Below are positions 23,937 to 35,345 of a DNA stretch of 64,000 nucleotides, piece by piece; position 1 is the stretch's first letter; every line of letters starts with the position of its first letter. Source of the stretch: DTPU01 sp963827855 (GTDB lineage Bacteria > Planctomycetota > Phycisphaerae > Sedimentisphaerales > Anaerobacaceae); contig CAWHBY010000002.1 of NCBI GenBank assembly GCA_963827855.1, positions 2,356,001 to 2,420,000 on the forward strand. The letters are read 5' to 3'. The notes under the pieces are model-generated. The model was not told where the DNA came from, ran no database searches, and saw only the letters and a list, made by a program, of their open reading frames with translations. Position numbers and translations under genes: made by a program.

Positions 23937-26735
23937 CTACTGGACCGCCTTGCCGTCTGCATCGATGAAGTGGATCTCACCCCAGCCCAGCTCCTGGATC
24001 GGGCCTTCGATCTTGGCCCTGGCGCCCACGATGACCCAGACGAGACTGTCCGGGTGCACGGCCTGCTCGGCGGCCTTGGCCAGATCCTGCTGTCCCAGGG
24101 CGCGGACGCGGCCGGGATAGCGGCTGAAGTAGTCATCCCCCAGATCGTAGGCGACGATCTCGTTGATCGAGCCACCCACCGCGCCCGCGGTCTCCCAGCG
24201 ACCTGCCAGTTCGAGCGTTCGCTGATTCTTGACCTTGGCCACCTCGTCTTCGGTGATGGGGCGCTGACCCAGGATGCCGCGAATCTCCTTATCGAGCTCG
24301 ACCATCGTCTCCTTGGTCTTGTCGGTCTGCACCGGCGCGTAGACGATCAAGGGCCGCTGGCCTCGTGCGCCGGCCATGAGAGAGCGTGCGCCATAGGACC
24401 AATGCTTGTCCTCGCGGATGTTCATGTTGATCCGCGAGGTGAATGCGCCGCCCAGGATCGTGTTCATGGCCTCAATCGCCGGCTCATCGGGGTTCGCCTT
24501 GGCCAGGGTGGCGTGGCCGGCAATGACCACCGACTGGATGGAGTCCGGCCGGTCAATCACGTAGATCGCAGGCCTGGACGGCCGGGCCACCTCGGCAATA
24601 CTCTTGGCCGGCGCCTCGCCGCCCCGCCATCCGGCAAACCGCTCTTCCAGCAGCGGCTTCACCTCAGCGAGCGTCGTGTCGCCGACCACGACGAGCGTCG
24701 CGTGGTTGGGTTTGAACCAGGTCTGGTGGAACCGGACCACGTCCGGCCGCGTCAGCCGGCCCGTGGATTCGGCAGTCCCTGAGCCGGTCAAGGGGTTGGC
24801 GTAGGCGTGTCCGGCTCCATAGATCAGCGTGGGCAGGACCCGGAGCGCCATGCCCATGGGCTGGACCTTCTCCCGCTCGATCGCATCGAGCTGGAGCTTC
24901 TGCAGGCGCCCGAAATCTGCCGCAGGGAACGAGGGATTGAGGACGACATCTGCGAGGATCGTCAGCGAAGGACCCAGATTCATCTTCAGGGCCGACAGTG
25001 AGACGAATGACGAGTCCAGACTGCATCCTGTACCGAACTCCGCACCCAGCAGCGCCAGCTCCTCACTGATCTGCAGCGCGGTGCGGGTTCGGGTGCCCTC
25101 ATCGAGCATGTCCATGGCGAGTCGAGCGGTTCCAGGCACAGAGGACTGGTCTGAGGCGAAGCCCGCGTCTATGAGCAGGTCGAAGTTCACGACAGGGACC
25201 GCGTGTCGTTCAGCCAGGACAATCTTCAGGCCGTTGGACAGTGTAGCCCGCTGGAGCGTCGGGAACCTGGCCTCTGGCGAGGGGCCCGGCTCCGGCAGCT
25301 TGGAGCGGTCCACGCTGGAGGCAATGGTCTGGTAGTCCGCTACAGGATGGACCTCCAGGACGTAGACGCCATCCGACAGCCACTGCCGGCCGGCCTCCCG
25401 CACGTCCTGGGCCGTGGCCGTCTGCTGGCGCCGCAGGGACGTCTTGTAGTAGGCCGGATCGTTCATGAAGACCTGGTTCATGGCCAGCGCGTCCGACTTG
25501 CCACCAAATCCGCCGATCCGCTCGATGCCCCGGATGAATCCGGCGAGCTGCTCGGCCTTCACGCGCTGCAGCTCCTTGGACGTGGGACCTTTGGCCAGGA
25601 ATCGGGCCAGTTCCTCGTCCACGACCTTCTCTGCCTGCGCCAGATCCTGGCCGGGCCGCGCAGTCACGTCGATGAAGAATTGGCCGGCGATCTCCCTGGC
25701 GTCGACAAAGACGGAGACGCTGCTGGCGATCTGGTCCCGATAGACCAGCCGCTCATAGAGCCGCGAGTTCTTGCCTGAGCCCAGTATGGCTGCGGCGAGT
25801 GAGAGACGCTCGGTGTCGAGGTCGCCGTAGGCCGGGACGTTCCAGACCTTGAAGAGACGCGCCTGGGGGACCCGATCCTGGAGCACCTGCCGCTGGGTGC
25901 CTGTCCGCTTGGCGGTCCAGGCCTGGTACCGGGCCACGGGCGGGCCTGACGGAATGGGGCCGAAGTACCGCTCGACCTTCTGCCTGGCGGTCTCAGGGTC
26001 GATATCGCCCGCCAGGACGATCACCGCGTTGGCTGCACCGTAATACGCCTTGAACCACTCCTGGACGTCTGCCAGCGATGCCGCGGCAAGGTCCTCCATG
26101 GAGCCGATCACCGGCCATGAGTAGGGATGCCCTGCGGGGTACGTCCCCCTGACGATCAGATCGTAGGCCTTGCCATACGGCTGATTCTCACTCTGCCGTT
26201 TCTCGTTCTGCACGACCCCCCGCTGCTCGTCGAGCCGCGCCTGATCGATCGCACCCAGGAGATGGCCCATGCGATCCGACTCCATCCAGAGCGCGACGTC
26301 CAGGGCAGAGGTCGGGACATTCTCAAAGTAGTTCGTCCGGTCCTCGCTGGTGGTTCCATTGAGGTCGGTCGCGCCGACCCGCTCCATGACCTGGAAGTAG
26401 TCGTTGTTGTAGTGCTCGCTGCCGTTGAACATCAGGTGCTCGAACAGGTGCGCAAACCCGGTGCGGCCGGGCTTCTCGTTCTTGGAGGCCACGTGGTACC
26501 AGATATTCACAGCCACGATCGGGGCCTTGTGGTCTTCGTGCACGAGCAGGGTCAGGCCGTTGGCCAGGACCACCCGGGTGTAGGGGATGTCGACCGCCTT
26601 CTCCCCATCCGCTGCAGGGCGCGGCGATCCCGCGATCGCCGCAGGAACGGTGAGCACCGCCAGTACGAACAGGCTGGAAGGACAACGAAGGGATCTCGTG
26701 GCCCGTGGCCCGACAGGCGATTGCCTCATGTCCAT
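23937..26735 (-). CDS. Secreted M16-family zinc metallopeptidase, two-domain type
   Basis: The 932-aa protein has a signal peptide (LFVLAVLTVPAAIAG) and the inverted zinc motif HxxEH at 96-100 (HLFEH), followed by NGSEHYNNDYFQ. A second M16 half (about 490-930) lacks the zinc motif and forms the other half of the clam-shell (ATLSNGLKIVLAERHAVPVV, LTRPDVVRFHQTWFKPNHAT). Proteins of this kind degrade peptides in the periplasm or outside the cell. The start has GGGAG before it. It lies between the GH97 gene and the three-module secreted protein, with no overlaps, so it may be its own unit. It is a distant paralogue of the M16 protein at 31207-34091. Confidence 0.92.
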   Translation of the reverse strand: MDMRQSPVGPRATRSLRCPSSLFVLAVLTVPAAIAGSPRPAADGEKAVDIPYTRVVLANGLTLLVHEDHKAPIVAVNIWYHVASKNEKPGRTGFAHLFEHLMFNGSEHYNNDYFQVMERVGATDLNGTTSEDRTNYFENVPTSALDVALWMESDRMGHLLGAIDQARLDEQRGVVQNEKRQSENQPYGKAYDLIVRGTYPAGHPYSWPVIGSMEDLAAASLADVQEWFKAYYGAANAVIVLAGDIDPETARQKVERYFGPIPSGPPVARYQAWTAKRTGTQRQVLQDRVPQARLFKVWNVPAYGDLDTERLSLAAAILGSGKNSRLYERLVYRDQIASSVSVFVDAREIAGQFFIDVTARPGQDLAQAEKVVDEELARFLAKGPTSKELQRVKAEQLAGFIRGIERIGGFGGKSDALAMNQVFMNDPAYYKTSLRRQQTATAQDVREAGRQWLSDGVYVLEVHPVADYQTIASSVDRSKLPEPGPSPEARFPTLQRATLSNGLKIVLAERHAVPVVNFDLLIDAGFASDQSSVPGTARLAMDMLDEGTRTRTALQISEELALLGAEFGTGCSLDSSFVSLSALKMNLGPSLTILADVVLNPSFPAADFGRLQKLQLDAIEREKVQPMGMALRVLPTLIYGAGHAYANPLTGSGTAESTGRLTRPDVVRFHQTWFKPNHATLVVVGDTTLAEVKPLLEERFAGWRGGEAPAKSIAEVARPSRPAIYVIDRPDSIQSVVIAGHATLAKANPDEPAIEAMNTILGGAFTSRINMNIREDKHWSYGARSLMAGARGQRPLIVYAPVQTDKTKETMVELDKEIRGILGQRPITEDEVAKVKNQRTLELAGRWETAGAVGGSINEIVAYDLGDDYFSRYPGRVRALGQQDLAKAAEQAVHPDSLVWVIVGARAKIEGPIQELGWGEIHFIDADGKAVQ

Positions 26736-26890
26736 AGCTCACTCCCAAAGATGGATCGGATCGGTGGAATGCAAGCGCAGGATCATACCCCGAACGATCA
26801 GGCAGGGCAAGGGCCTCAAATCAACAAGGGAGGCAGGCCACCAGACCTGCCTCGCTTAGAGCCCTTGGGAGTCACTCGTGTGATCGACAC

Positions 26891-29537
26891 TCATTGCAGC
26901 GGCGGCGGACCCAGTACCGCAAGCTGCTGGAACAGGACGAACGACATGTCCTCACTGGCCCCGGTCTGGTCCTTGAGCGGCTGCCAGTCCGCACTCGCCG
27001 GCGCCCCTCCCAGGAAGGTGGCCGCCACGGCATCGTCGTTGAAGCTGTGGGTGTGGTTGGTCCAGCCCCAGGGATAGAGCGGCGCAGAGGTCGCGTCGTA
27101 GAGGGCCACAACGCTGAACCAGTAAACGTGGGTCCCTTCCTTCTGGAAGAACCACTTCTCACTCGGGATCTTGACCGAGTACCTGAAGACCGGCTCGTGC
27201 GTCTGGTTGGCGGCCCCGGCCTGCTCCGGGTGTTTGTCGAAGCCCACGAGGACCTCGTCGAAGTCTGTGGTTCTGTACTCCCAGAGCAGTTGGCCCGGTC
27301 TGCTGAAGTCCGCAGTGGCCGATTTCGGCACATCCGACCAGATTGAGAGCTGGAAGGCCTCGGGCCTGACAGGCGGCTTCAGCGTGTTGCAGGCGCAGCC
27401 CTCATAGGTGTAGCCGAGATACGATCCCCACCACACTGCCGCCACCACGGGCGCAGCCTGGGTGCAGGCCCAGTCATCAGCGACCTGACGGGTGACCATG
27501 GAGGAGCTTTGGCTCGACGTGGTGATCTGAAAGGCCAGGGCAGTCTTGCGGTCGTGCAGGGCATGCGCGGCGGGATAGGAAAGTTGACGCCACGTACCGG
27601 TGTAGGGCTCCTCGCCCTGCGCCCAGACCGCGACGTCGTTCCAGGTCTGTTGGGAGGTCTTCCAACCGAATCGGGTCGCCCTGGTGTTAGGCGCGTGAAT
27701 CAGCTCGGCCTGGACGCTGAGCCAGTACACCACAGGCTTGTCTCTGGTCCCTTCCTGGCGGAAGGCCTGGTTGGGCTCGACGGGGAAGCTGTATTTGTAC
27801 ACGGCCTGATGGTTGTTCGGCGAGTACGAGGGGCCGCATGCGCTGGCAAAGGCCTGGACCTCGGAGTTGACCTTGGTGACCGCGAACCGGCCCTTCGGGA
27901 AGACCTTGCTCCAAAGGATCTTCCCGGGCATGCTGTACCCCGGCGCGCGGCGGTGGCAGGGACGTCCTTGCGGATGCTCAGGGTGAAGGTGGCGTTGTTC
28001 TCGTCGTTGCCAGGCAGGATGTCCTGGTACCAGGACCCCCAGATCTCGATCTGCGTCACAGGCCCCAGGCTCGTGCACTCGAAGTCGTCGGCCAGTATCT
28101 CCGGACAGCCCGTAGCAGGAATGTCGGTGGTGGCATCCATGTCAACGCCCGTCTTGGACAGGTCCGGCTGCTGGACCCACTTGATCGCGATCGAGGACGC
28201 CTGGGCGCTGCGCTCATGGACTGCTCGTCTTCATAGTGAGGCCAGTCCCTCAGTCCCGTGAAAGGCTGCTCCCACTTGACGTACGTGGGGTCTGTATCCA
28301 GGGTGAAGGCCATGTCATAGGGTGACTTCTGGTCGCAGGCATCCGGCCGCGTCACAGGCACCAAGGTGATGAAGCTGATGGGCCCCGACGGGGTCGTGCT
28401 CAATCCGCTGACCGTCTCGACCGCCCCGCCCATCCAGGGCCAGGGCCGCGTCTTCCATCCCCACGCGGGGTCTGCCCTGTGGGTCCTGTACACTGCCGTA
28501 ATGCTGATCCAGAAGATGTCTCCCCCATACTGACTCTGCCAGAAGACCTCTGCAGGCCGCAGCGACAGCGAGTACTTAAAGCAACTCTCAGAGGGCTGAT
28601 TGTCGATGAATCGGTCGATCCCCGCCCACTCTGCCCGGACCCGGTCAGGCGGGACCTCGAACTGCCATAGCTGGGTCCCTGGCCGGCTGAAGGGATTGTT
28701 GGGGTCCGCGGGTATGTCTGCCGAGAAGGTGATCCGCCAGGCATCTGGTCCGACGGCCGGCAGGTTCGTCGACGTCCAGTTCTGGTATGATCCCCACCAA
28801 TGGACGCTCGTGACAGGCATGGCGCCGAGGCAGCGGAAGTCGTCCGCAGGCTGGACCGCCGAGCTCTCGGTCGCGCCGGGGATCTCCTCAGAATACGACA
28901 GCTCGTCCCATCCGCAGAAGGTGGGCGTCTTTGAGAGCGGGTCCCATTCGATCGGAGGCTGCTCCCACTTGAGCGACTCTGGTGTGGGTGTGGGCTGGCT
29001 GCTGGTGCAGGAGTGATTGATCGTGGCATTCGTGATCACGAAATTGGTGCCACGCACGTCGATCGACACCCACTCCGGACAGAAGTCCTCGATCGGCACG
29101 GTCCCGCCCACCGCTATCTCCGAGGTGATCCGCTGATTGAAGACGGTCTGCCGGACGATGAACTGCTCGTCCGACGCCGCAATGGGCGGTGACTGGGTGC
29201 CTGAGGGCCACTGCTTGCTGGACCAGTTTATGGCTACCTCCGGGGTAGCGCCCGCACTGGCCGTCAGCGGCCGGATGTGGAAGGAGTACTCCACGGTCTT
29301 CTTGCCGTTGAGGTCGAGCGGGCCATCGTAGAACCACTGGTTCCACCAACGGGTCTTGCTGTAGTAGTACCACTTCCCCCCCTCATAGCCGCTTCCACCT
29401 CCTTGAACGACCGCCCCGTTAGCGTTCACCGTGACCGAGAAGGTATCCTCTGTGGCCGAAACAAGGCTCGCCACCGACACAAACCCGATCAGCACCACGA
29501 CCCAACCTAGCCTTTGCGTCCATCGTTGCCGTTCCAT
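26891..29537 (-). CDS. Large secreted protein with three repeated WWGSY modules, two frameshifts
   Basis: The joined 882-aa protein has a signal peptide (VVVLIGFVSVASLVSA) and a beta-rich N-terminal domain. Three copies of a ~170-aa module follow, each with a D-D-[FW]-x-C start, a WGSY or WGSW motif (VHWWGSYQNWT, IWGSWYQDI, VWWGSYLGYT), a SIWSDVP or SADIPAD strand, a FxYS segment and a late WGWKT or WGWTN motif with a Trp-rich end. I do not recognise a named family. The look is of a Planctomycete secreted beta-sandwich repeat protein, possibly carbohydrate-binding. Frameshifts lie near 28208 and 27952, both fitting one missing base, and the corrected length is a multiple of three. GGAGG precedes the ATG at 29537. 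The spacer 29538-29813 holds no gene I can support. Confidence 0.6.
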
Positions 29538-29813
29538 AGCACTAACCTCCATAAGAGAGCGAATGTGATCTGCCTATTCGCCGTCCAACAAACGGCCGAG
29601 AGCGCTCCCAGCCACCCTTGCCTGGATTCATCATGGCAGACACGCTATGTCATGAGCCAGCTCCTTCCTATGGGGCATAACCCTACCTGATATCGCGGGC
29701 CTGAGTTGGCTTCAGGTAGACACGCCCACCAGGTGCACTCAGTGAAACAGGCCAGCCCGGGGTGGGGGCCTGCGGGGAAGGCTGGGGGTCGCGGGCCACC
29801 CCACCACGGCGGG

Positions 29814-31210
29814 TCACTTCTGGGCTGTATCGGTCATTGCGGGTTTCAATCCCGGGTCGTCCAGGTCTAGACGGTACAGCACCTGGTTGTAGTCGTATCG
29901 AGGGGTGGGCTGTTTGTTGTCACTGAACGTCGCCGTGTACGTACCTTCGAAGATCAGGATCGGAGAGTCTGCAGGGGTGAACTCCGGATGGATCCGCGGG
30001 TTGTAGAACGTGTAGTTCTGGATGACTGAGGACCTTGACCGCCTTTCCCCAGGGCCCCGTGGGCTCTTCCGCCTCTGCATACCAGAGCTCTCCGAAGGCA
30101 GAGGGCTGGCCAAAGGCCTGCATGAAGACCGTGACCCATCGTCTGCGCCAGGGATTCCAGGCGATCGATCCGCTGTGGGGTTTGACGGCCTTGGCGTCAG
30201 CAGCAGACTCCAGGGTTTCCTGGGGCCTGAGCACCTCCCAGGTGGATTCGTCCTGCCATGCCTCGAAGGTCGCCGGACAGCGGAGCACTGGCAAGGGGTT
30301 GCCGAACAGGACCCACTGCCTTGCCTTGCTGATCCTTCCAGAACGCCGGCTGGCCCTCTGGATAGGGAGGAGACTTCTGTGCTTTGTCCGACTTGGTCCA
30401 GACCTTGCGGAGCGGCTCGAAAACCGCCCTGCTATCGTTCCACACGCACAGGCCCGCCTCATAGGCATCCATGGGAGGCTTGATCTTCACGTAGGAGCCA
30501 ACCAGTCGCTCGCTGCCCGTCTTGTCTGGTAGGCTCACGTACCCGCTCACCCACGTGGGACCGGAACCCGGCATCTCAGCCACTGCCCGCGGAAGGCCCT
30601 TGCCGTTGGTGAAGTACTCGAGATGCAGCCGGAGCGGCGGCTCGAACGACGTCAGGGGCTGCACAGCGGTCGTCGCACCGGTCATGTGGAAGATGCCGAG
30701 CGGATACCGCGGCACCGTGGTGTCGCCCCACGCCCAGAAGAGCCTGCCGCGGTGCACCGCGTTCTGCACGCTGTCGCAGCCGAGTATGCCCGACTCCCGC
30801 CAATCCAGCTCTCGCCCGAGCTTCTGGCTCTCTGCGAAGATCCCGCCGCCTGTGATACGGCCCAGCCGCCTGGCAAGGATCGTCCGCTTCACCTCGACCT
30901 TCAGGGTCTTGCCTGGCTCCGGCGTGAGGCGCACGCCTGCCATGCCGAATCCATCTTTGGGAACCTCGTAGCCCGGGCTGATCACGTCGAACCAGGTCTC
31001 TCGTCCCATCAACTCCGGCAGGTCACAGGCGATCACGCCTGCGTTGTCCGTGACCAGCCGCACCTGGTGCGTGGTCCGCAGCTCCACCAGTGGCACAGGC
31101 CAACCCGTGCCTGCCTCCACCACCTGGATGCAGCAGGGCTGTAATGCAGCGGCGGCTGCGCTGGCGTAACACACGATAGCCAAGAAAAAGGGTCCTGGTA
31201 CCTTATTCAT
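29814..31210 (-). CDS. Secreted protein with carboxypeptidase-regulatory-like N-domain, unknown enzyme-like body, two frameshifts
   Basis: The joined 464-aa protein has a signal peptide (FFLAIVCYASAAAAA), an N-terminal beta-domain (WPVPLVELRTTHQVRLVTDN, FDVISPGYEVP) like those that decorate secreted enzymes, and a propeller-like body (GILGCDSVQNAVHRGRLFWA, WGDTTVPRYPLG, IAWNPWRRRWVTVF, NYTFYNPRIHPEF, ILIFEGTYTATFSD). The body resembles five-bladed propellers of the DUF4185 kind, but I cannot confirm this. Frameshifts near 30325 and 30030 are each one surplus base. The ATG overlaps the stop of the upstream M16 gene as ATGA, so the two are translationally coupled and may act together. Confidence 0.65.
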
Positions 31211-34091
31211 CGGGCGAAGACCTCGTTTGCGGGCACGATCGTAACTGCCTCCGGCTTGATGGCCAGGTGCAGGGCGCCGATGACCTTGTCCTCATCGAGG
31301 ATGTCCTTCGGCTTGGGCGCGTCGTACTCGATGGCAGAGAAGCCGTCCTCCACCAGGGCCTTCTTGAGGCCCTCCGCGTCCTGGGTGATCATGACCACGG
31401 CCAGGTCCTTGGCGGATAGATGCTTCTTGATCGCGAGGTTGACGTCATCGCGCGTGAGCGAGGCAAGCCGGTCCCTCATGAACTGGCAGTACTCGCCGAT
31501 CCCGTACCACGAGGAATCGAGTGCATAGCTGAGCTGGCTGTCCTGCGTGCTGGTCAACAGATACACGTTCTTCATCAGGTAGTCCCGCGTGGCCCGGAAC
31601 TGCTCTTCCGTGAGGCCGTTCTCGATGAGCTTGTTCAGCTCATAGATCGCGATGCGAAGGGCCATGTGGCTGTTCTTCGGCAGCACGGGCCTGATCCAGA
31701 TCTCGAAGAGCTGGGCCTTCCTGCCCACGTTCGCCCAGGGAAGAATCGGTACATCCCGCCTGGAAAGGCCTCGATATAGGCGTAGTCGCCATAGTTCATG
31801 CCACGGGTCTCGCGGATCCGCTGGAAGAGGTGCGACATGGACGATCGGTGCTCGCCCAGCCACGCGCGGGCAATGGACAGTGCGGCAAAGTCCGGATGCG
31901 ACCGCGTGACCTCTATGGGATGGCCGAACGAAATGGAGGTCGCCCGGGTCTCCTTTTGGATGATCTGCACCTCTATGCCCGAGGGCCTTCTGGCAGCGAC
32001 GGCGCCAGGGGTGACCCTCGCTGGTCCTGCAGGCAGTGTGGACAGGTCCCGCCGCAGCCTGGCCTCCACCTCGGGCTGCACGTCGCCCGACAGGCCTATG
32101 GTGAGGGCCGGCCGGGTATACGCAGCAGCCACAAAGGCCTTCACGTCGTCGAGCGTGATCGCCGAGAGTCCGGCCACTGTGCCCAGGTCCGGGTGGCCAT
32201 AGGGTGTGCCTGCAAAGAGCCAGGTCTGCAGGGCCTCCTTTCCAAGCTCTTCTTCGTTCTCTGACCTGAGGTCCTGCCTGAGCGCGTTGAGCTGCCGGTC
32301 CTGGAGCCGCTTGAAGTCCTCTTCCCTGAAACCGGGCTCCAGCAGCATCGGCAGGACCAGGCCCGCGAACCGGTCCCAGTTGTCCCTGTGCACGCGGGCC
32401 GTGAAGACGGTCATCTCCCTGTCGACGCTGGCAGAGAAGCTGCCTGCCATGGGGAACAGGGCCTTGTTGATCTGATCGATCGTCCGCTCCCTGGACCCCG
32501 CCTCTGCGATCATGGATGCAGCAAGGCAGGCCAGGCCTTCCTTCCCCTTGGGGTCATGGGCTGAGCCCACGCCAAAGAGGAGCTTGACGTCCACTTGCGG
32601 CAGCATGGACTGCACCTTGATGAACTTGAGATCGCTGACGCCGGTCGCCGCAGGTCCAGCCAGGTCAGCCATCCGCGGCATCTGGTTCATGTCTGCAGGC
32701 AGAGGCTGCGAGGACAGGGTCGTGAGCACGAGCCGCTGGTCGGTCAGGTAGGTCTTGGCTGCCTGGAGCAGGTCGGCAGGCGTCAGGGACGCGTACACCC
32801 CGAACAACCGGTTGAGGGTGTCATAGGAGCGGCTGTAGCGCACGAACCGCGCGAGCGCAGCGGCAATGGCCTCTGTGCTGTCGAGGCCGCGGACCAGGCC
32901 GTAGCGGGCGTTGGATTGGGCATCTGCGAGCCTCTGGCCGTCCACAGGGCTGACCCGCGCCTGGCTGCAGGCCTTGAGGATCTGGTCTCTCACGTACACG
33001 GCGTCTGCATCGGACTTGACCCTCGCTGCAATGGTCATCAGGTACGGGTCTGCATGGCCGGATACAGAGGGCCAGAGCTGGTCCACCTTCTGCTCCTGCT
33101 CCACCAGCCTGTGATACAGGTCGGACGTGGGGCCGAAAGTCAGGTCCATCAAGATATCCATGGCCGCGAAGTCCTTCTGTGTGTCTGAGAAGGCAGGACC
33201 ATGGAATGCCACAGTCACCCAGGTCAGGGTCTGCACGGACCAAGGGACGTGCGCAACGACAGGGCCGGTCTGAGCAGGCTCTGCCGGGATCTCCACCTTG
33301 TAGGTCCCCCGCTTCCAGACGCCCCAGTGCTTCTCCACCAGGCGCAGGACCTCAGCCGGCTTCACGTCGCCCGCCACGATGACCGTCGCGTACTCCGGCC
33401 TGTACCATCGGTCGAAGAAGGCCTTGGAATACGCATATTGGTTGGGCATGTCCTCGATGTCCCGCAGGAAGCCCATGGTCGTGTGCTTGTAGGTGTGGAC
33501 CTTGTAGGCGTGGTCGTGCTGGACCTCAAAGAGCTTCTGCATGGGCTCTGCGCTGCTCTTGTTGTACTCGCCCAGCACTGCCCGGGACTCGGTCTTGAAT
33601 GCAGCCTCCGGATACGACAGATGCTGGAACCGGTCCGCCTCGATCTTCAGGATCGTCTCCAGGTCCTGCTTGGCGAAGGTCGTATGGTAGTTGGTGTAGT
33701 CGTCGGTCGTATAGGCGTTCTGTCGCGCACCTGCCTGGGTCAGGATCTGCTGATATCTCTCCGGAGGATAGGCCCCGGTCCCTCTGAACATCATGTGCTC
33801 GAAGAAGTGGGCAAAGCCCGACTTGCCTGGCTCCACCTCGTTCCGCGATCCGGTCTGCACCGCAATCTGGAGGGAGACCAGGTTCGGAAAGCCTGTGGGC
33901 ACCACGATCACCTTCAGGCCGTTGGGCAAGGTCTTCTCGACCACGCCCTTGAAGGGCAGGATATCGCCGCTGGTCGCCTTTGCGCCCTGTTCTGCTCCTC
34001 TCACAGCGCCACCTCCCAGGCCGGCCGCAGCCAGCCCCATGACAAGGAATGATCCAAACCCACAACAAATGCCCCTGTTCCACATACCCAC
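31207..34091 (-). CDS. Secreted M16-family zinc metallopeptidase, one frameshift
   Basis: The joined 961-aa protein has a signal peptide (FLVMGLAAAGLGGGAVRG), the zinc motif HFFEH at 95-99 followed by MMFRGTGAYPPERYQ, and a C-terminal inactive M16 half (LFGVGSAHDPKGKEGLACLA). The frameshift near 31735 falls in CGATTCTTCCCTGGG: one missing base in a C run turns the expected RFFPWANVGRK out of frame. It starts the coupled pair with the DUF4185-like gene (ATGA overlap). Repeat copy C lies directly upstream, so any promoter must lie within or beside that element. Role: extracytoplasmic peptide degradation, inferred from family. Confidence 0.9.
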
Positions 34092-34251
34092 TGACTCCTA
34101 ACCCGGCACAGCCGGAACCCACAGGACAAGATGAATACACTGTCCGATTCCATGTTTGTTCGGGGGCACATTGTACAACCGCATGGCGAAGACCGCCACG
34201 ACCTGCCAAAGCATGTCTGGCTATGGCTGAATTCCACCGTCGCGGGCAGTG

Positions 34252-35000
34252 CGTGAGGATGAGCACAGGTTCCTGGCCACAGATGCCCTTTCTCGTGGCC
34301 CCGGCCTGTGGTCGCGTTGGCCAGGAGAACTGAAGGAGTTTCTCAACCACGAACCACACGAACCACACGAACGGCTGTCACTGCTTCTGTAGGTCTGGCT
34401 CTGTCGTGGCACCGCCGTACGCGACGCTTCGCGTCTACCGGAAGGCGTTGCCTTCCAGGCGATCTTCGCTGCTCTCCGCTTGGGCAAGCGAGCTTGCCCC
34501 GCGTAGAACAGCTCGCTCGCATGCGTACGGCTCAGTCTGTGTGCGGAGGTCGCGGCTCGCTATCCTTTTTTGAGACTATGGATCCGTCCAGAAATAAGTG
34601 ATCGATTTGCCGCTCAGACTTGGGTCAGATTGGGACGCGAGGATTGAGCGAAACCGCAGGCGTAGTCCTGCTACGTTGAGGATTTCGCGATTGAGGAGCG
34701 GCCCAAGATGGCCCGAAGGTGAGATGGGAAATCGGTCAGTTATTTCTGGACGGGTCCTATCGAGAAGGCAGCTCCACTGCAGCTTGAGCCGCAGGATCGA
34801 GGCCGAGGAAGGGGACGCGTTCCAGGCTTGCCTGGAAAAGCGGCCCATTCCGGAGGCCGCCCTTGGGACGCAGTCCCAAGGCACGGCGTAGCCGTGGATC
34901 AGGCGGCGGAGCTATGAGTATGCCATCACCCACGACCCTGCGCCAGCGTTCGCGGAGTTAGCGGGGTTCGCGGCAAAAAAACAAGAACGCTTCCCAGACC
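34252..35000 (+). repeat. Dispersed structured intergenic element, copy C (interrupted)
   Basis: The core is 34344-34973, or 449 bp after subtracting a nested 178-bp insertion and its 3-bp duplication. The left array has mutated to CACGAACCA units while the right array keeps CGTTCGCGG, so the end stem is weakened in this copy. The internal hairpin CCGGAAGGC/GCCTTCC and the GGGCAAGC/GCTTGCCC and CCTTGGGAC/GTCCCAAGG stems are retained. It fills the gap between the M16 gene and the zinc-ribbon gene. Confidence 0.85.
34580..34757. mobile_element. 178-bp MITE nested in repeat copy C
   Basis: The ends are GGATCCGTCCAGAAATAA (34580-34597) and, as reverse complement, GGACCCGTCCAGAAATAA (34740-34757). 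Imperfect complementarity continues inward for about 14 more bases and recurs around CTTGGG/CCCAAG. It is flanked by TAT on both sides (34577-34579 and 34758-34760), while uninterrupted copy A has a single TAT at the matching site. No open frame of note lies inside. It is therefore a non-autonomous element mobilised by a transposase elsewhere. Confidence 0.85.
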
Positions 35001-35026
35001 GTCCGAAGCCTCGTGAGAAATGCAGG

Positions 35027-35224
35027 CTAGCTGTGGATGTGGGTTTCGCTGATGAGCTCGTGGGCGAAGAACTGCATGCAGTTGAGACACCTCATGACGA
35101 GGTATTCCTTCTCAACTCCGCGAGGGTCCTGGGTCCGCTCCGTGCGGATGGTCTCAAAGGCGGGGAAATCGCAGTTCGGGCACGTGAATTCGCCATGCTC
35201 GCTGTAGAGGTATCTTTCATTCAT
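35027..35224 (-). CDS. 65-aa zinc-ribbon protein
   Basis: Two CxxC knuckles (CPNC at about 15-18 and CLNC at about 46-49) frame a short beta-ribbon, and the C-terminus ends in His-rich ETHIHS. Such small zinc ribbons are often nucleic-acid or protein-binding accessory factors. No specific family is recognised. It is the last minus-strand gene after the Tad pilus cluster, 122 bases after the TadD-like stop, so membership of that operon is possible but unproven. Repeat copy C follows it. Confidence 0.65.
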   Translation of the reverse strand: MNERYLYSEHGEFTCPNCDFPAFETIRTERTQDPRGVEKEYLVMRCLNCMQFFAHELISETHIHS

Positions 35225-35345
35225 ACAATGTCCTCACGACCTGTGTCGAACCCAGTCTCGTACGTCCGAGTTCATTATCGGCGGCTACCCTGGATGAGTT
35301 TAGGGGGTCGCGAGAGAAAGGTGGCTGGATTCTTACAATGGCGGG

